A stretch of 64,000 bases of DNA from Mixia osmundae IAM 14324. Its lineage: Eukaryota; Basidiomycota; Mixiomycetes; Mixiales; Mixiaceae. Under the pieces are notes generated by a model. That model was not told the origin of the DNA and did no database searches. It worked only from the letters and a program-made list of their open reading frames with translations. Shown here in pieces: positions 9,911-21,946 of the stretch (positions within the stretch are counted from its first letter, which is position 1; the number at the start of each line of letters is the position of its first letter). A program made the translations under genes and the position numbers. The DNA lies in contig NW_014575562.1 in assembly GCF_000708205.1 (NCBI RefSeq), forward strand, positions 559,616-623,615. The letters are read 5' to 3'.

Positions 9911-10918
9911 ATGGTCAATCTCAGCAAGCAAGCAAGTGCAAGCAAGCCGCGAAGGATCAGCTCAAAGGACGGCAAGGAAGAGCTGCAGGCCCCGAGCAAA
10001 GACGTGAGCCCCGCCGCCTACCTAAGAGCCTGTCCTCCTCCACGCTCGACGATCTCAGCTTGCCCGCATTGACAGCAGCCCAGCTCTGTCCGCGCCGGCC
10101 ACCGGGCTCGATGGATTGGTGCGAATGCTGATGCTGCGCATACTTTCCAGCAACTCAAGACGGCGATATGGTACACGACTTCAAAAATCGTGGAAGAGGG
10201 TGCGCGCTCGTAGTATGGCTGCTCGCGATCCAGAATTGACCTCGCCCCAGCAGAGGAGTTACGCACGGGCTTGGATGGCTTCTCGGCAAGCGAGGCTTTC
10301 CTGGCCATGCTCGCAGAAGTGGTCAGTCCTCAGGCGCGCCTTTCCTGATCGTAAGCTGACTTGCACGACAGATCTACAAGCAAACGGGTGCGCAAAACGC
10401 TCTGCATCGTCTCACTCGCTGATGTATACGCAGAGGAGCTCGGACAAGACCTATGGGCAAATGCCAAGTAAAGTCTCCTCCGTTGCGATGAATGAAGCTC
10501 GAGCTAATTCGCCAGCAGACATGCCGGACGAACCATCATCGAGCCCAGCGATCTCATGCTCAAAGTGCACAAGAATCCTGCACTCTGTCAGCTGCTCGAG
10601 GATGAGGCCGTTCGGCGGTCGATCGATAAGCCGAATATGGGCTCCTCTAGATCAGCTGACCCGCCGGCATCTGCTGCTGCCAAGCCTCGCCCTCGCCCGA
10701 CAGCTGTCAGACCTACTGCAGAAGTGACGAAGCCAAACAAGAAGAGCACGGCAAAGACAAAGGCGCTGCGTATCGATAGCAGCGATAGCGATACGGTGCC
10801 AAAGTCTAAGAAACCGAAGCCAGCCAAAGCAAGTACCAGCAAAGGCGCCAAAGCGACGGAGGAAAAGGAATATCTCTCGTTGACACAGATGATGGACAAA
10901 GCTAGGGGCAAGAGGTGA
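9911..10918 (+). CDS. MHF1: CENP-S / MHF1 histone-fold protein
   Basis: Proposed exons 9911-10003, 10076-10199, 10251-10321, 10372-10387 (16 nt), 10434-10467, 10519-10918; 245 residues. The core reads LKTAIWYTTSKIVEE, then ELGQDLWANAKHAGRTIIEP and SDLMLKVHKNP. It matches the histone fold of CENP-S/MHF1, the partner of CENP-X/MHF2. That pair binds DNA with the FANCM helicase and joins the CENP-T-W complex at the inner kinetochore. The C-terminal 100 residues are a basic, Lys/Ser-rich tail with acidic SSDSD. The histone-fold exons are well supported; the first exon (31 residues) and its intron are the least certain part. Confidence 0.82.
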
Positions 10919-11022
10919 TGACGCTCCACACCGAGACCTGGAACGTAAGACAAGCGACACTCAGGTGTGGTGACGACGAGCGCCGTCGTCACGCCGTCAC
11001 GCCGACGAGGCTTTCGGTCTCT

Positions 11023-11757
11023 ATGATTTGGCGACTTTGCTACTTGGCACTGCTCGCGACCGCAGTATGTTCAAAGTCCGACGTCCAGACCGTAGAGCGA
11101 AGAGGTCCACCGCAGGTGTTCAAGACGTTCAAGCTCACCTGTACGCCGTTAGGCCTCCTATGCTAGTCCTGCTCAGCAACGATCAGACAACCTCATTGGC
11201 ATGTGCGGCGACGCAGGAAGCTTCGTCACAGTAGGCCATGCCTTTGTCATCATCGCCGGCGATCCATGGGAGATCACACAACCGCCCGTCGTCGAAGTGA
11301 CCGGACTTCAACACCTCAACAAGGTCGTACCTCGGCCCGACGATCAAGAAATGGCCTTTGATGCTGTCGTGCTCAGGATGAGCTTCCAGAGCCCAGAGTG
11401 TAGGCTCACACGCTCAGTGACGAGCGCCTGCGCTGACTCGTCGCTCAGCACCCTACAACGCTTTGGAAACCTCGTGGAGTAAGGAGGCGAAGCGTTGCTG
11501 CCTGACATATTGGTATGCCAGATCACACAGTCTGTCTGCCCCAGAGGCTTATCGTTCCTTACGGTCGGCAGGTGGGCAGATGTATTGATTGAGCTGCACT
11601 CAGAAAGATCGGCGCTGCTTTCGAGCTGGCTTCAGCTCACATGTTGGCCTGATCCTACAGAGTCGCAGAAGTATTGCAGCAAGCCAAAGATCAAGAGCAG
11701 ACACTGCACAGACGCGTTGACGACCGTCAAAGTCGAGAGGATCATCGAATAAATGTT
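11023..11757 (+). CDS. unrecognised gene, predicted signal peptide
   Basis: ATG 11023 begins a signal-peptide-like start (WRLCYLALLATAV). A plausible intron from about 11119 to 11178 joins it to a frame with GHAFVIIAGDPWEI and ending FDAVVLRMSFQSPE near 11398. Further splice-like sites (GTAGGC near 11400 to an AG near 11448, and later ones) could carry it to a Gln/Glu/Arg-rich coiled segment around 11660-11750. I could not obtain a single convincing model and do not recognise the family. The coding signal in the middle exon is fair; the ends are uncertain. Confidence 0.35.
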
Positions 11758-12189
11758 GTCGCATCATTCGAACGCGTCGTCACGTGATCGTCGCCTTGTT
11801 TCGTCGTCGCCTGACCATATTTCTACTTCGTTTTCGCCAAGGCAGGAGATTGTTGAACTTGCATCGCCGGATCGACAGTCACTGGAAAGTGATCGTCTGG
11901 CCATCTCACTCGCACAGTCAAGCTCTGCTCTGACGCCCCACTATAGTCCTAGCTCGGACCACTCACACTCGTTTACCTCGCTCGCTCGCTCACACACACC
12001 CGCTCCTTACGTCAACCTAACGTCTATCACTCGTATACCTCGTATAGACCATCAAGGCAGGACAGACGGACTAGCCACCATACTCGAATAGCACAAACAA
12101 CAGGAGGCGCATCTCTCCCTCGAGTGTTCACCTGTTTTCCACCGGGTCAGCAAACAAAGACTTATACGACAGGGCAGCCTCACCAAGGC
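11758..12189 (+). promoter_or_regulatory. leader and promoter region of the Gin4-type kinase
   Basis: Pyrimidine- and Ser-codon-rich DNA lies ahead of the kinase start. An open frame 11753-12091 (112 codons, Ser/His/Pro-rich, no motif) lies here and may be leader sequence or an upstream ORF. A CACGTG hexamer (E-box type) is at 11781-11786. No TATA box is obvious. Confidence 0.3.
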
Positions 12190-15120
12190 ATGCCACGAGA
12201 GACTGACACCTTTACGATCAGGCCGGATGCTCCTACGACCGCTGGACGTCGTACTGCGCCGACCGGCAACAACACTGTCCGACAGCGCCAAGAGATCAAG
12301 CAAGTCCTGACGCCTCATGCTAGCAACAGGCCAGCACACGATGGCAGTGCGACAACAGTCCGCAAGAAGCCCAGTCCTGCTGTCGATGCTCGTCCGTCGT
12401 CTGCTCAGGAGAAGCCGAGACCTCGCTCTGGCGCCGGTCGAGGCATCACTGGCTCATCCGAGCAGCCAAAGAAGGATCCAGAAATGGTCGGTCCTTGGAA
12501 GATCGGTCGCGATATCGGCAAAGGGTCCTCAGGTCCGCCCCTTCGCTCTTTCGTCCTGCTCTCTGACTGACATGTTGAGCAGGCCGGGTCAAACTCGTCA
12601 AGCACTCCATCACAGGCGAAAAGGCAGCCGTCAAGATTGTGCCCAAGCATGCAATCTTATCGAGCCGCATGTCAATCCATCAAGCCGGTGCAAAGAATGA
12701 TAAGCTCGTCCTCGGCATCGAACGCGAGATTGTCATCATGAAGCTCATTGAGCACCCTAACATCATGAAGCTCTATGACGTCTGGGAGACCTCGGGCGAT
12801 CTCTATCTGGTCATGGAGTACGTCTCTGGTGGCGAGCTGTTCGAATACCTCGTCGCAAAGGGTCGTCTCGATCACGACGAAGCGCTCAAATACTTTCAAC
12901 AGATGTGAGCGTCCGCGAGCTTGGCTAGGTCGCATTGCTGACTGCGTGCGTGCAGCGTACTCGGGGTCGATTATTGCCATCGTTTCAACATATGCCACCG
13001 CGATCTCAAGCCAGAGAACTTGCTGCTCGACTCTGAAGGCAATATCAAGATCGCTGACTTTGGCATGGCTGCAATGGAGACCACAGACAAGCTCCTTGAG
13101 ACTTCTTGCGGCTCTCCTCATTACGCTTCGCCCGAAATCGTATCTGGACTCAACTATCATGGCTCGTCATCGGATATCTGGTCATGCGGCATCATCCTGT
13201 TCGCTCTCCTCACTGGTCGCTTGCCATTTGACGATGAAAACATTCGCACCTTGCTCAACAAGGTCAAGCTAGGGCGCTTCGCAATGCCACCTGAGCTGCC
13301 CAACGATGCTAAGAATCTCATCCGTCGTATGCTGCAAGTCGATCCTGCCCAACGCATCACGATGGCAGAGATTCTCGTTCACCCATTCTTCAACCGTACT
13401 CCTCCGCCAAGCAGCTCGCTTGTTGACCCGCCGCCTATCGATCAGGTTGACCATCCTGTAGCATCTGCCGAGGAGATCGATCAAGACATCTTTGAGAACC
13501 TCCAAACGCTCTGGCACGGTGTACCGGCTCAAGACATCGTCGAGGCACTGGTGTCAAAAGAGCGCAATTGGGAGAAAGTCTTCTACAGCCTGCTGGCTCG
13601 CTATCGCGCACGCAATCTGGAGAACTACAACGAGGTGCCCGAGCAGCCAAAGAAACGTAGATCTGCTCGACCGGCTCCCGAGGAGTCTGACGAACGCATC
13701 GCCCGACCTGCGCCGCCTCTGCCTTCGCCTATCGCGCAATCTACCAACTCACGGCCTAGCTCAGTTGCTTCGCGTCCTCTGCCTACGGCACCTGCTGCGG
13801 TCTCACAGCAGTCAACAGAAGGCGTGCCTCGTATCTACGTGGACACAAACACTCAGGCAAGGCCGCCTCAAGGTTCTATGCTGCCGCCACCTTCGCCTGC
13901 GCTCAGTCAGCAATCGCAGTTCAATCCACGACCGTTGTCGACCATTCAGATTCCAGAGACAGCGGACGAGGCGATGCAGAAGTTCTTCCATGATATCGTC
14001 GATCAGCTTCAGCAGATGTCGGTCTATCCTCCCTCGTCTGATGGAGGCTCTCGTCCTGGCTCAGTGATCTATCCGTCCTATGGCAGCGCACCTCCGCCTT
14101 CGCCTGCGATGACGATGCTCGAAGAAGGAAACCATCGGTTCGCAGACGCAATCGATGAAGATGCAGTCTCGGTCGCCAACACGCAGTGGAACCGGCCGGG
14201 CGAAGTCCGTACAAGATCGTCGTTGCAAGCTCCGTTCCGCCAGGCGCCTGTTCGTCCTGCACCTCGGCCGCACACTGTCGGCTCTGTGCCTTATACACCG
14301 GCTCAGCGCTCGAATGACAAGGAGAATCTCGGTGCAATGCCGTCATCAGCCAATGGTTCAAGTGCGAAGCGCAACACGCTCGGTCTTTCCCGTCAGCAAT
14401 CCACCGACGTACCCCGTGCATATGACCCTCTCGCGCGTCTGATGAAGCGCAAGCAACGTAAGTGTCCACTGTGGAATACATCAAGCGCCATTAACATCGC
14501 ATTGCAGCATCGGCAGAGTTCTCAGCAGCGCAAACAGGCGGGCAAGGACGTAGCAACGTCTTTGGTAATATCTTTACCACTCTATTCTCGAAGCAGCTCG
14601 TCAGTGACTTGTCTTGAATGCTTGGGTGTTCGCTCATTTGTCTTCTTCAGACGTACTCGCTTCAATCTGCTTGCGACGTCAGCGCGACACGCTCAGAATG
14701 CCAAAAGATTCTCGCTGCAATGGGCGTCAGCGTGAAGCGAGTGGTCGAAGACGGTCAACTTATCTTCCGATGCAAAGCAGAGACGCTCAAGGAGGGCCAG
14801 ACAAGCACAACTCTCAAAGCTGTACGATTCAGGTGCGAATTTGGCGTGCAAGTCTCTGGCGAGCAGTTCAACGACACGCTGACGACGCTGAATCTGATCA
14901 TGGAGAAAGGCGCGCATTCGAGCTTCAAGACGGTGTTCAATAACCTGCGCAAGCAGTGGGAGTGAGTTCACCAGTACTTGCTTTGGTACAGCGTTGACGC
15001 GTCATTCGCAGACTCGATGCTGTGCCACAACCAGCGACGATCGGACTGGGCGTCCGTCTGATACCAAGCCCGATGCCTTCGCCTGCTCTCGAGCAGGACG
15101 ACCACTTTGTCCTCGTCTAG
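12190..15120 (+). CDS. GIN4: Gin4/Hsl1-type septin-checkpoint protein kinase
   Basis: Exons 12190-12532, 12583-12904, 12956-14457, 14508-14599, 14651-14961, 15012-15120; 892 residues. An N-terminal basic, disordered stretch (1-100) precedes the kinase domain. Gly-rich loop GRDIGKGSSGRVKL, HRDLKPENLL (catalytic Asp238), DFG (257-259), SPE and DIWSCG are all present, so it should be active. A long Pro/Ser/Gln-rich region follows. The last ~110 residues (VKRVVEDGQLIFRC... TVFNNLRKQ) look like a KA1 lipid-binding domain. Domain order fits the Gin4/Kcc4/Hsl1 CAMKL group, which acts at the septin ring and bud neck and controls Wee1. It lies alone, followed on the other strand by a Zn2Cys6 regulator. 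Confidence 0.9.
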
Positions 15121-15298
15121 AGGACCATCACGCCAGATACAGGCTGTTCATACTGTTTCGCAACTTTGTACCACAATCACGGACATTGCAACGCATTTCT
15201 CGAGATCCACAACATGACAGACTACAGGACCCAGACACCAACGAAAGGCCGAAGAACAGGCTACCACACGACTGTCACCTAGATTCGCCATAGCCGTG

Positions 15299-16435
15299 TC
15301 ATCGGTAGTGATCGTACAACGATGCGTGTTGACGAGCGGGCGACGGCGGTACGTAGCGGTGATACGGATTGGTGATCGTGTAGATCGGCTCATGACCCAG
15401 CGTCGACATCATTGCTTGCGCCGGACCAATGATGTCATCACCGGCATCTAGAGGCTCGAGGGGATGATGGAAGTAGCCAGCAGGCGAGGCAGAGATGCTC
15501 TTTGCTTGCTCCATCGGTGAGGTAGTCGCAGAAGTCAGCAGTGACTCGTCATGGTGCTGAAGAGAAGATGAAGTTGAAGTCGAATTGGACTGAGTGCGAT
15601 GAGTGAAGGCAGCAGGCGACAGATTCGGCAGTACAGGATACAGTCCTTGCGCGGGATGAAGTGGGAGGTGGGCATCGTCTTGGCTGTAGGCAAGGCCATA
15701 ACGCATGAGCGCGTCGAGATGAGGCTGGGTGGGATGAATGAGGTCTTGTGCTTGTGGATGTAAAGGTGGGTGGTAGTCTCTTGGAACGAGTGAAGCTGGC
15801 GGGTGGACGAGCTGATGACCGTACGAGCTCGCATCGGTTGGATACCATGCCCAATGCGGCGTCGTCGATGAGACGACAGGTGACCGGGGATGCGGCAGGG
15901 TGAGCCCGTTTGGCACTGGCTGTGCTTGCAGATGGTCTGCGCGGACTGGCGAGAACGACTTTGCGCGCTTGAGGGCGGAGCCACTCGTCGCCTCTATTTT
16001 GGCCGATGCATTGTTGGTAGTCGAAGCTCTGGCTAGACTGGGACGATTCGGGGAGTCACTGATCTGTTTTCTGGCTTTGGCGCGCTCCTTGCGTGCTCGC
16101 GCTTCTGCATTTTGCTCTCTGCAGTGGGTATGAGCTGCCGCTCGATGGACTCGAAAGAGAAGACTGGCCTTGTGACTTTGACATGCTCGCATTCGACGCC
16201 TGCTAACCGGCAATGCTCGCAGATTTCGGCTCCATCGCATCTGTTTTGTCATCAAAGACTGTCCGAGACTGTGCACGACACAGCTCACCTTATCTTGCGT
16301 TGGCGGCATCGCAAACATGCTACAGCAAGCCATATCTTGTCAGTCGCACTCGACAGTCGACGCAAAGAGCCACGGACCCAATGAGATTCGTGTCCGTTTC
16401 TTATCCAGCATCGCAGCTTCACGGTTCGTGCGCAT
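15299..16435 (-). CDS. Zn(II)2Cys6 transcription factor
   Basis: Exons 16435-16378, 16319-16289, 16240-16165, 16114-15299; 326 residues. Splicing assembles CLRCRQRKIRCDGAEICEHC and then RLAGVEC, a perfect C-x2-C-x6-C-x5-C-x2-C-x6-C binuclear zinc cluster. The cluster is split across three exons and so is invisible in any single frame. It starts about 20 residues from the N-terminus, after a basic stretch. The remainder is His/Pro/Ser-rich with no fungal-specific middle homology region visible, so the protein is short for the family. The last junction (16165/16114) is the least certain. It is convergent with the kinase; target genes unknown. Confidence 0.8.
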
Positions 16436-17657
16436 CAGAACATCATAAGCCGGATGAACAAGAGGCCACCCTCTCCGGTGTTACCGAGGGTGCCGTGTTG
16501 TCATGAAAGTATATAGGCAGAAAAGACGCCGGTCGCCTTCTCCCAACTCGCGTGCGCTGTCTCGACAAACGAGATCGTCGCTCATCATCGAATACCTTGG
16601 TCTGACCCTTGTCAGACGATTACAGACTGTTTCTACGACTTTAATCAGCTCGTTCGTGGAGAGATATGGATGTTAAGGAATTTCCACGGGAATCCGATAG
16701 CGTGCCACCTGGCTCGGCCGGGAGCTGTCGATCGTGCGAGCTCGTCGATCAGTCAAGATCGTGTCATTGCACCTTGGTCGAAGTCAACTGTCTATCGACG
16801 AACAGGACCCTGGCTCATATATGCCTGTGTAAACTTCCTTTGGGACCTCTGAGCCCCACTCGACGACGCTATGAGCGCCTGGCAGGTTGACAGGGTCAGG
16901 TTCTTGGCCTCTTCAGCCGCAAAGAGATAGGACTGGATTGGCAATTCCGCCGGGTTGCTCGGACCAGCAAGCACGCTTCCAGATCTGCCATGCTCCGTGC
17001 TCGCTCACGTTCTTGAGATCGCATACTTTGTTGACCCTTCGCAGACTAACAAATCTATGTTGCCTCATGCGGAGATTGATCTACATTGCGGTCAACAGTT
17101 CTCCATCTATTGACTGCGGCCGCGGTCTGCGTTTTGCCGTGCCCCGCGCAGTCTGCATGCTTTGGAGTCACCCGGTCTCGATTCGTCGGACGCATCGATC
17201 CCCAACAGCTGTCCCACAGTGCGATTCAGCTTTGCGTAGAGCTGACCGAGGCTTTCAGCAGCTCATCGGCCACGACAAACATGTCTAGCAACCACATGTG
17301 CTCAGACCGCAGAGGAGTGCTACCCACTTCGCCTGCCCTGGCCATCATTGTCACGTCATTCTGTCACTTCACGCGAATCTGCCATCTATGCGCAGCCACC
17401 TGGGCGCCTGATGCCGTCAAAGATTATTCTGTCCTAGGGCTACATCCGCGTCACTGCTGACGAAGATGTGCGAGCTCAGTCACGAACGCTTCACTTCCGC
17501 GTGCTCGTCGCATTAGGGCGTGCGATCCTAGTATCTGTCGCATTGCACGTGCACGCACATATGCAATCTGATCATGAGTCATCGACATTGAGCTGACAGC
17601 TGAGTCGCGTGCCGTGGCCGTCATTGAGCTGGCTGGGCTTCGGCGCTCCAAAGACGC
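16436..17657. other. 1.2-kb intergenic region; possible small secreted ORF
   Basis: The longest gap in the window. One frame (17086-17460) has a signal-peptide-like start (VLHLLTAAAVCVLPC) and several Cys residues, but it begins with TTG, not ATG, and I find no supporting intron. Other frames (16666-16890, 16887-17288) have no motif. It lies between the divergent Zn2Cys6 and SSL2 genes, so promoters are expected here. Confidence 0.35.
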
Positions 17658-20600
17658 ATGGCCGGCCCAGCGAAGAAGCTGAAGCTTAGATTTGGCGCAG
17701 GAGGTGCAGTGAGCGTAGCTACACCATCTGATAGTGCGCCCAGCTCGCGAGCAGGCAGCCCGTCGCAACAAGCTACGCCGCTTGCCGGACCATCCAAATT
17801 GACCTTCAAGCTCAATGAAACAGCGCCCACTGGCACGAACGGCACTAGTGCACACAGCCGCCATAGCCATGACACCGTCCTTGCCGGCGAGGACGGGCTG
17901 GACGACGATGAAGAGCCTGATCTTGATCTCGCCTACCGATCCGATGGCTCAGACTCGGACGAGTACTCTGAACAGAGCGATTATGAGGACAGAGGCGCCC
18001 AGTCTAGGGTACGCTCGGCAGCTCAGCGACAAGCACGAGCTGCTAAGCGAGCGACGAACGGCAAGGGCAAGGCCAGAGCGAAACCAGCGACGGTACCTGC
18101 TCAAGCTCGCATTGGTCTTACATCGAGCGACAAGTCACTCGCTACAGAGCAGGATGACGGCGATGCACCTCATCAGATAGCTATCGGTGCCGGTCGCAAG
18201 CGATTTCATCAAAATGCAGGAGAGACCGAGGGGGACGATTTCATTTCTGAGATATTTCCTCATACCGACTTTACTTGGCTGCCACTCAAGCCAGACCATG
18301 CCTTCAGGCCACTCTACGTCTCGCCATCTTCGGGCGCGATCATACTGGAAGCGTTCCATGCGCTAGCCTCACAAGCGCAGGACTTTCTGGTAGCCATCGC
18401 GGAACCCGTCTCGCGGCCCGCGCACATACACGAATACAAACTGACACCTTACTCACTCTACGCGGCGGTCTCCGTCGGTCTGGAGACAGAGGATATCATC
18501 GAGGTGCTCGCCAGGCTGTCAAAAGTGCCTGTGCCTAACGAGATTATCAAATTCATTCGTGATTGTACAGTATCTTACGGCAAAGTCAAGCTCGTGCTCA
18601 AACGTAACAAGTATTACGTCGAATCTGGCCATCCGGATACTCTACGTATGCTTCTGCGCGATGATGTCATAGGCAAGACGCGTATAAGGGAGCACGACGA
18701 CGAGCGGTTCGATACAGAAAGGGCACCCACGCGCGGGGATCTCGTCATTCCCGGTATCACAGATCACGGAACAACGAGTAGGACTGCAGACGGCCAGACT
18801 CTTACCGAGGGTCAAGCGGAGCGGCGGCAGCCCGACGAAGTCGACTTCTTCACTTCCATCGTTGGACTTGACAAAGCCGATGAGCTAGATGATGACGACG
18901 ACGTACATGCCTTCGAAATTGCCGAAAGTAGTGTAGAGACCGTCAAACGACGATGCAACGAGCTAGAATATCCTATGCTAGAAGAATATGACTTTCGAAA
19001 TGATACTGTCAACGCTAATCTCGAGATCGATCTCAAGCCCACTACAAGGATTCGGTCATATCAGGAAAAGAGTCTCTCAAAAATGTTCGGAAACGGAAGA
19101 GCACGATCGGGCATTATTGTCTTGCCGTGTGGTGCGGGCAAGACGCTCGTCGGCATCACTGCCGCCTGTACAATCAAGAAATCCGTCCTGGTTCTGTGCA
19201 CGAGCGGCGTCAGCGTCATGCAATGGCGACAACAATTCCTCATGTGGTCCAACATCCAAGAGCGACAGATCTCCGTCTTTACGGCAGATCACAAGGAGAA
19301 ATTCGCAGGGGCATCTGGTATCGTGGTCTCGACCTATTCGATGGTAGCCAATCGACAGAAACGCTCTCATGATGCCCAAAAGATGATGGACTTTCTCACC
19401 TCGCGCGAATGGGGCTTCATCTTGCTCGATGAGGTACACGTTGTGCCTGCCAATATGTTCAGACGAGTGGTCACGACGATTAAAGCCCATGCAAAGCTTG
19501 GTCTCACTGGTGAGCTTCTCATACAGGTTCGTGAGGTGACAGGCTGAATAGGGCTTGATCCTCAGCTACGCTGGTGCGAGAAGACGACAAGATCGACGAT
19601 CTCAACTTCCTCATCGGCCCGAAGCTATACGAAGCTAATTGGATGGATCTCGCGCAAAAGGGCCACATCGCTACCGTTCAGGTCAGTTTCCTCTGCACGC
19701 GCTGGTCGCCTTTGCTTACACGAGATGACAGTGCGCGGAAGTATGGTGCAACATGACGCCAGAATTCTATCGCGAGTATCTGCGTGAGAAAACTCGCAAG
19801 CGAATGCTGCTCTACTGCATGAACCCCAACAAGTTCCAAGCTTGTCAGTTCCTCATCAAGTATCACGAAGATCGGGGTGACAAGATCATCGTCTTCTCGG
19901 ACAACGTTTTCGCGCTCGAGGCCTACGCGAAGAAGCTGCAAAAGGCGTATATCCATGGCGGGACGCCGCAGGTCGAGCGCATGCGCATTCTTGCTCACTT
20001 TCAAGCCAATCCCCTCGTCAACACTATCTTCTTATCCAAGGTAGGCGATACATCGATCGACTTGCCCGAGGCGACGTGCCTAATCCAGATCTCATCTCAC
20101 TTTGGCTCGCGACGACAAGAGGCTCAGCGGTTAGGCCGTATCCTACGAGCTAAAAGACGAAACGACACTGGCTTCAATGCGTTCTTCTACTCACTCGTGA
20201 CGCGTGACTGCGAAGAGATGTATTACTCCACTAAGCGACAGCAATTTCTCATCGATCAAGGCTACGCGTTCAAGGTCATCACGCAGCTCAAGGGCATCGA
20301 AGACATGGAGGATCTTGTCTACAAGAGCAAGAGCGAGCAGATCGAATTGCTGCAATCTGTCTTGCTTGCCAATGAGAGCGAAGCCGAACTTGGCACAGAC
20401 ATTGGTTTCACAGAGGGCGATCTACCCGGTACGGTGACCTCGAAAGATTTCAAGCAACCCGCAAAGGGCGGAGCTGTAGTCAAGCGAGTGATGGGCAGCC
20501 TGACGGCCTTGTCCGGTGCTCAGTCGATGAGCTACATGGAACAAGCTCGCTCCAAGAATAAGGCGCTAGCCAAGGAGTCGGCCGACAGCCGGCATAAGCT

Positions 20601-20664
20601 CTTCAAGAGCAAGGACAAGAGAGCAAAGGAGAAGGCCCGCAAGCGTGCGCGAGAGGAAGAGTAG
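17658..20664 (+). CDS. SSL2: TFIIH DNA helicase/translocase XPB (Ssl2/Rad25)
   Basis: Exons 17658-19509, 19566-19681, 19732-20664; 966 residues. Walker A GAGKT starts at Gly492; DEVH is at 591-594; RQEAQRLGR-type motif VI and a Lys/Arg-rich C-terminus follow. The damage-recognition region, the acidic [13 protein letters not shown] stretch and [11 protein letters not shown] match the XPB family. It is the 3'-5' translocase of TFIIH that opens promoters and DNA lesions in nucleotide excision repair. The N-terminal ~190 residues (Ala/Ser-rich, then acidic) are longer than in yeast. Both introns are short, with standard GT-AG ends. Confidence 0.97.
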
Positions 20665-20687
20665 TTATGTGATGGGCCATGTATGCA

Positions 20688-20940
20688 TCATCTCGCGAGC
20701 GCTACTTCTATGACACGGTCCATGCGACCCAACAATCTCTTGGCATGCTCTTGCATGCTCCGCAGAGTCATTAGTCGTGTGAGTAGGCGTGCCCTGTCAA
20801 GACGTCAAGAACAGCCTCGGTCGCTTGCATTTCGACAGTCCATCAAATCGCTGGCCGAGTCCCACATGCTGAGTTCGAGCACTAGTCGGTGCATAATAAG
20901 CATGCTCGTTGGAGGCTGACTAGCGCTCACCCGTCGTCAT
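20688..20940 (-). CDS. possible small spliced protein, unrecognised
   Basis: ATG 20940 is followed after 10 nt by GTGAGC; an AG near 20889 leads to LELSMWDSASDLMD. A separate frame ending at 20688 reads LMTLRSMQEHAKRLLGRMDR and on to the stop, a likely amphipathic helix. I could not find an in-phase intron between the two pieces. It would be a protein of about 60 residues in the gap between SSL2 and APS1. Treat as a hint only. Confidence 0.2.
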
Positions 20941-21170
20941 GCTGGCTACGATGTACTGATAGCCGAATGCTGCCAATGGGCGACTGCACGTGATACAATG
21001 ATTCGACGGTCATACAACATGCTTGCTGAGAAGGCAGGTATGTACACTGCGATGATCGCATGCAGGCGTTGCTGGCTCGTGGAGACGCATCCATTGTCAT
21101 GTGAGCATCTCTTTCCCGATTCTGCGACAGTTGAGAGGAGCAATATGGCGTTTTGCTCGGGCAATGCAGG

Positions 21171-21848
21171 CTAGCTCTCGTTGTTCTCCGCTTCTTCGAG
21201 AGAGTCGGCCTGCGCTACAGCGCGCAGGACCGACTTTTTCGAGGATTCCTCCATCTCGCCGGCAATGATCAGCTCGTCGAGGATCTGACGTGAGCTTAGA
21301 TATCAGCTGTATCAGTAGCTGAATGGCACGTCCACTTACTGCATATGCCTTTTGAAAGTTGAAGATCCTGCGGGCCTTGCACGTCAGGCTGAACACGCGT
21401 CTACTACCGCGTGGGAGACTCACAGGTCGAGCTCGCAGACGTTGCCAAAATAGCGGTCTAGCACTTCGACATAGCGATGAATGATCTCGAGCGTCGCCAG
21501 TTCATTGTCGTTTGCGCCGATACCCGTGACAAAGAAGAGCGAGGCATACCGCCTATACACCACTTTGGTATCTATCACCTCGCCATGAGCCCGTCGAGTG
21601 CGCAAGATCAGTCGAGTGAGCGTACCTTTGTGCTCAATGAAGTTGGCCATCCTAGTCCGCCGAGCGAGGACGAGCTGGGTGACATCCTTGACAATCTTTG
21701 TCTTTGCCTTTGGAGAGATCGTCGTGAACCATTTGGCGAGTCGGACTTTGCCCTGCCTGGACACGAGCAGGATGTAATTGATCTGTACGAATGTGCGCAA
21801 CAAGGTCAGCTGACAGGCTGACTGGACTTGCGCTGCACTTGCCGGCAT
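21171..21848 (-). CDS. APS1: AP-1 clathrin adaptor sigma subunit
   Basis: Exons 21848-21843 (or to 21828), 21782-21626, 21571-21424, 21367-21340, 21284-21171; about 150-155 residues, the usual family size. The protein reads INYILLVSRQGKVRLAKW, DTKVVYRRYASLFF, ELATLEIIHRYVEVLDRYFG, CELDLIFNFQKAYAILDE and IIAGEMEESSKK, which is sigma-1 of AP-1. It acts in clathrin coats at the trans-Golgi and endosomes. The first intron is ambiguous: GCAAGT directly after ATGCCG, or GTCCAG 15 nt later, both in phase. It is head-to-head with POLD3, 98 bp apart. Confidence 0.93.
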
Positions 21849-21946
21849 GATCGATGGGAGGTCGTTGATCCAGGAGCTATCTGGAGCTCGACTGAGCGCG
21901 TCTCGTCGAGTGAATCGCAGTCGTTGACGACCTTTGCTGACCTCTC
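21849..21946. promoter_or_regulatory. 98-bp divergent promoter, APS1 / POLD3
   Basis: The entire space between two divergently transcribed genes whose starts are well supported (ATG 21848 minus, ATG 21947 plus). Both promoters and 5' leaders must fit or overlap here. No TATA box is evident. Confidence 0.5.
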
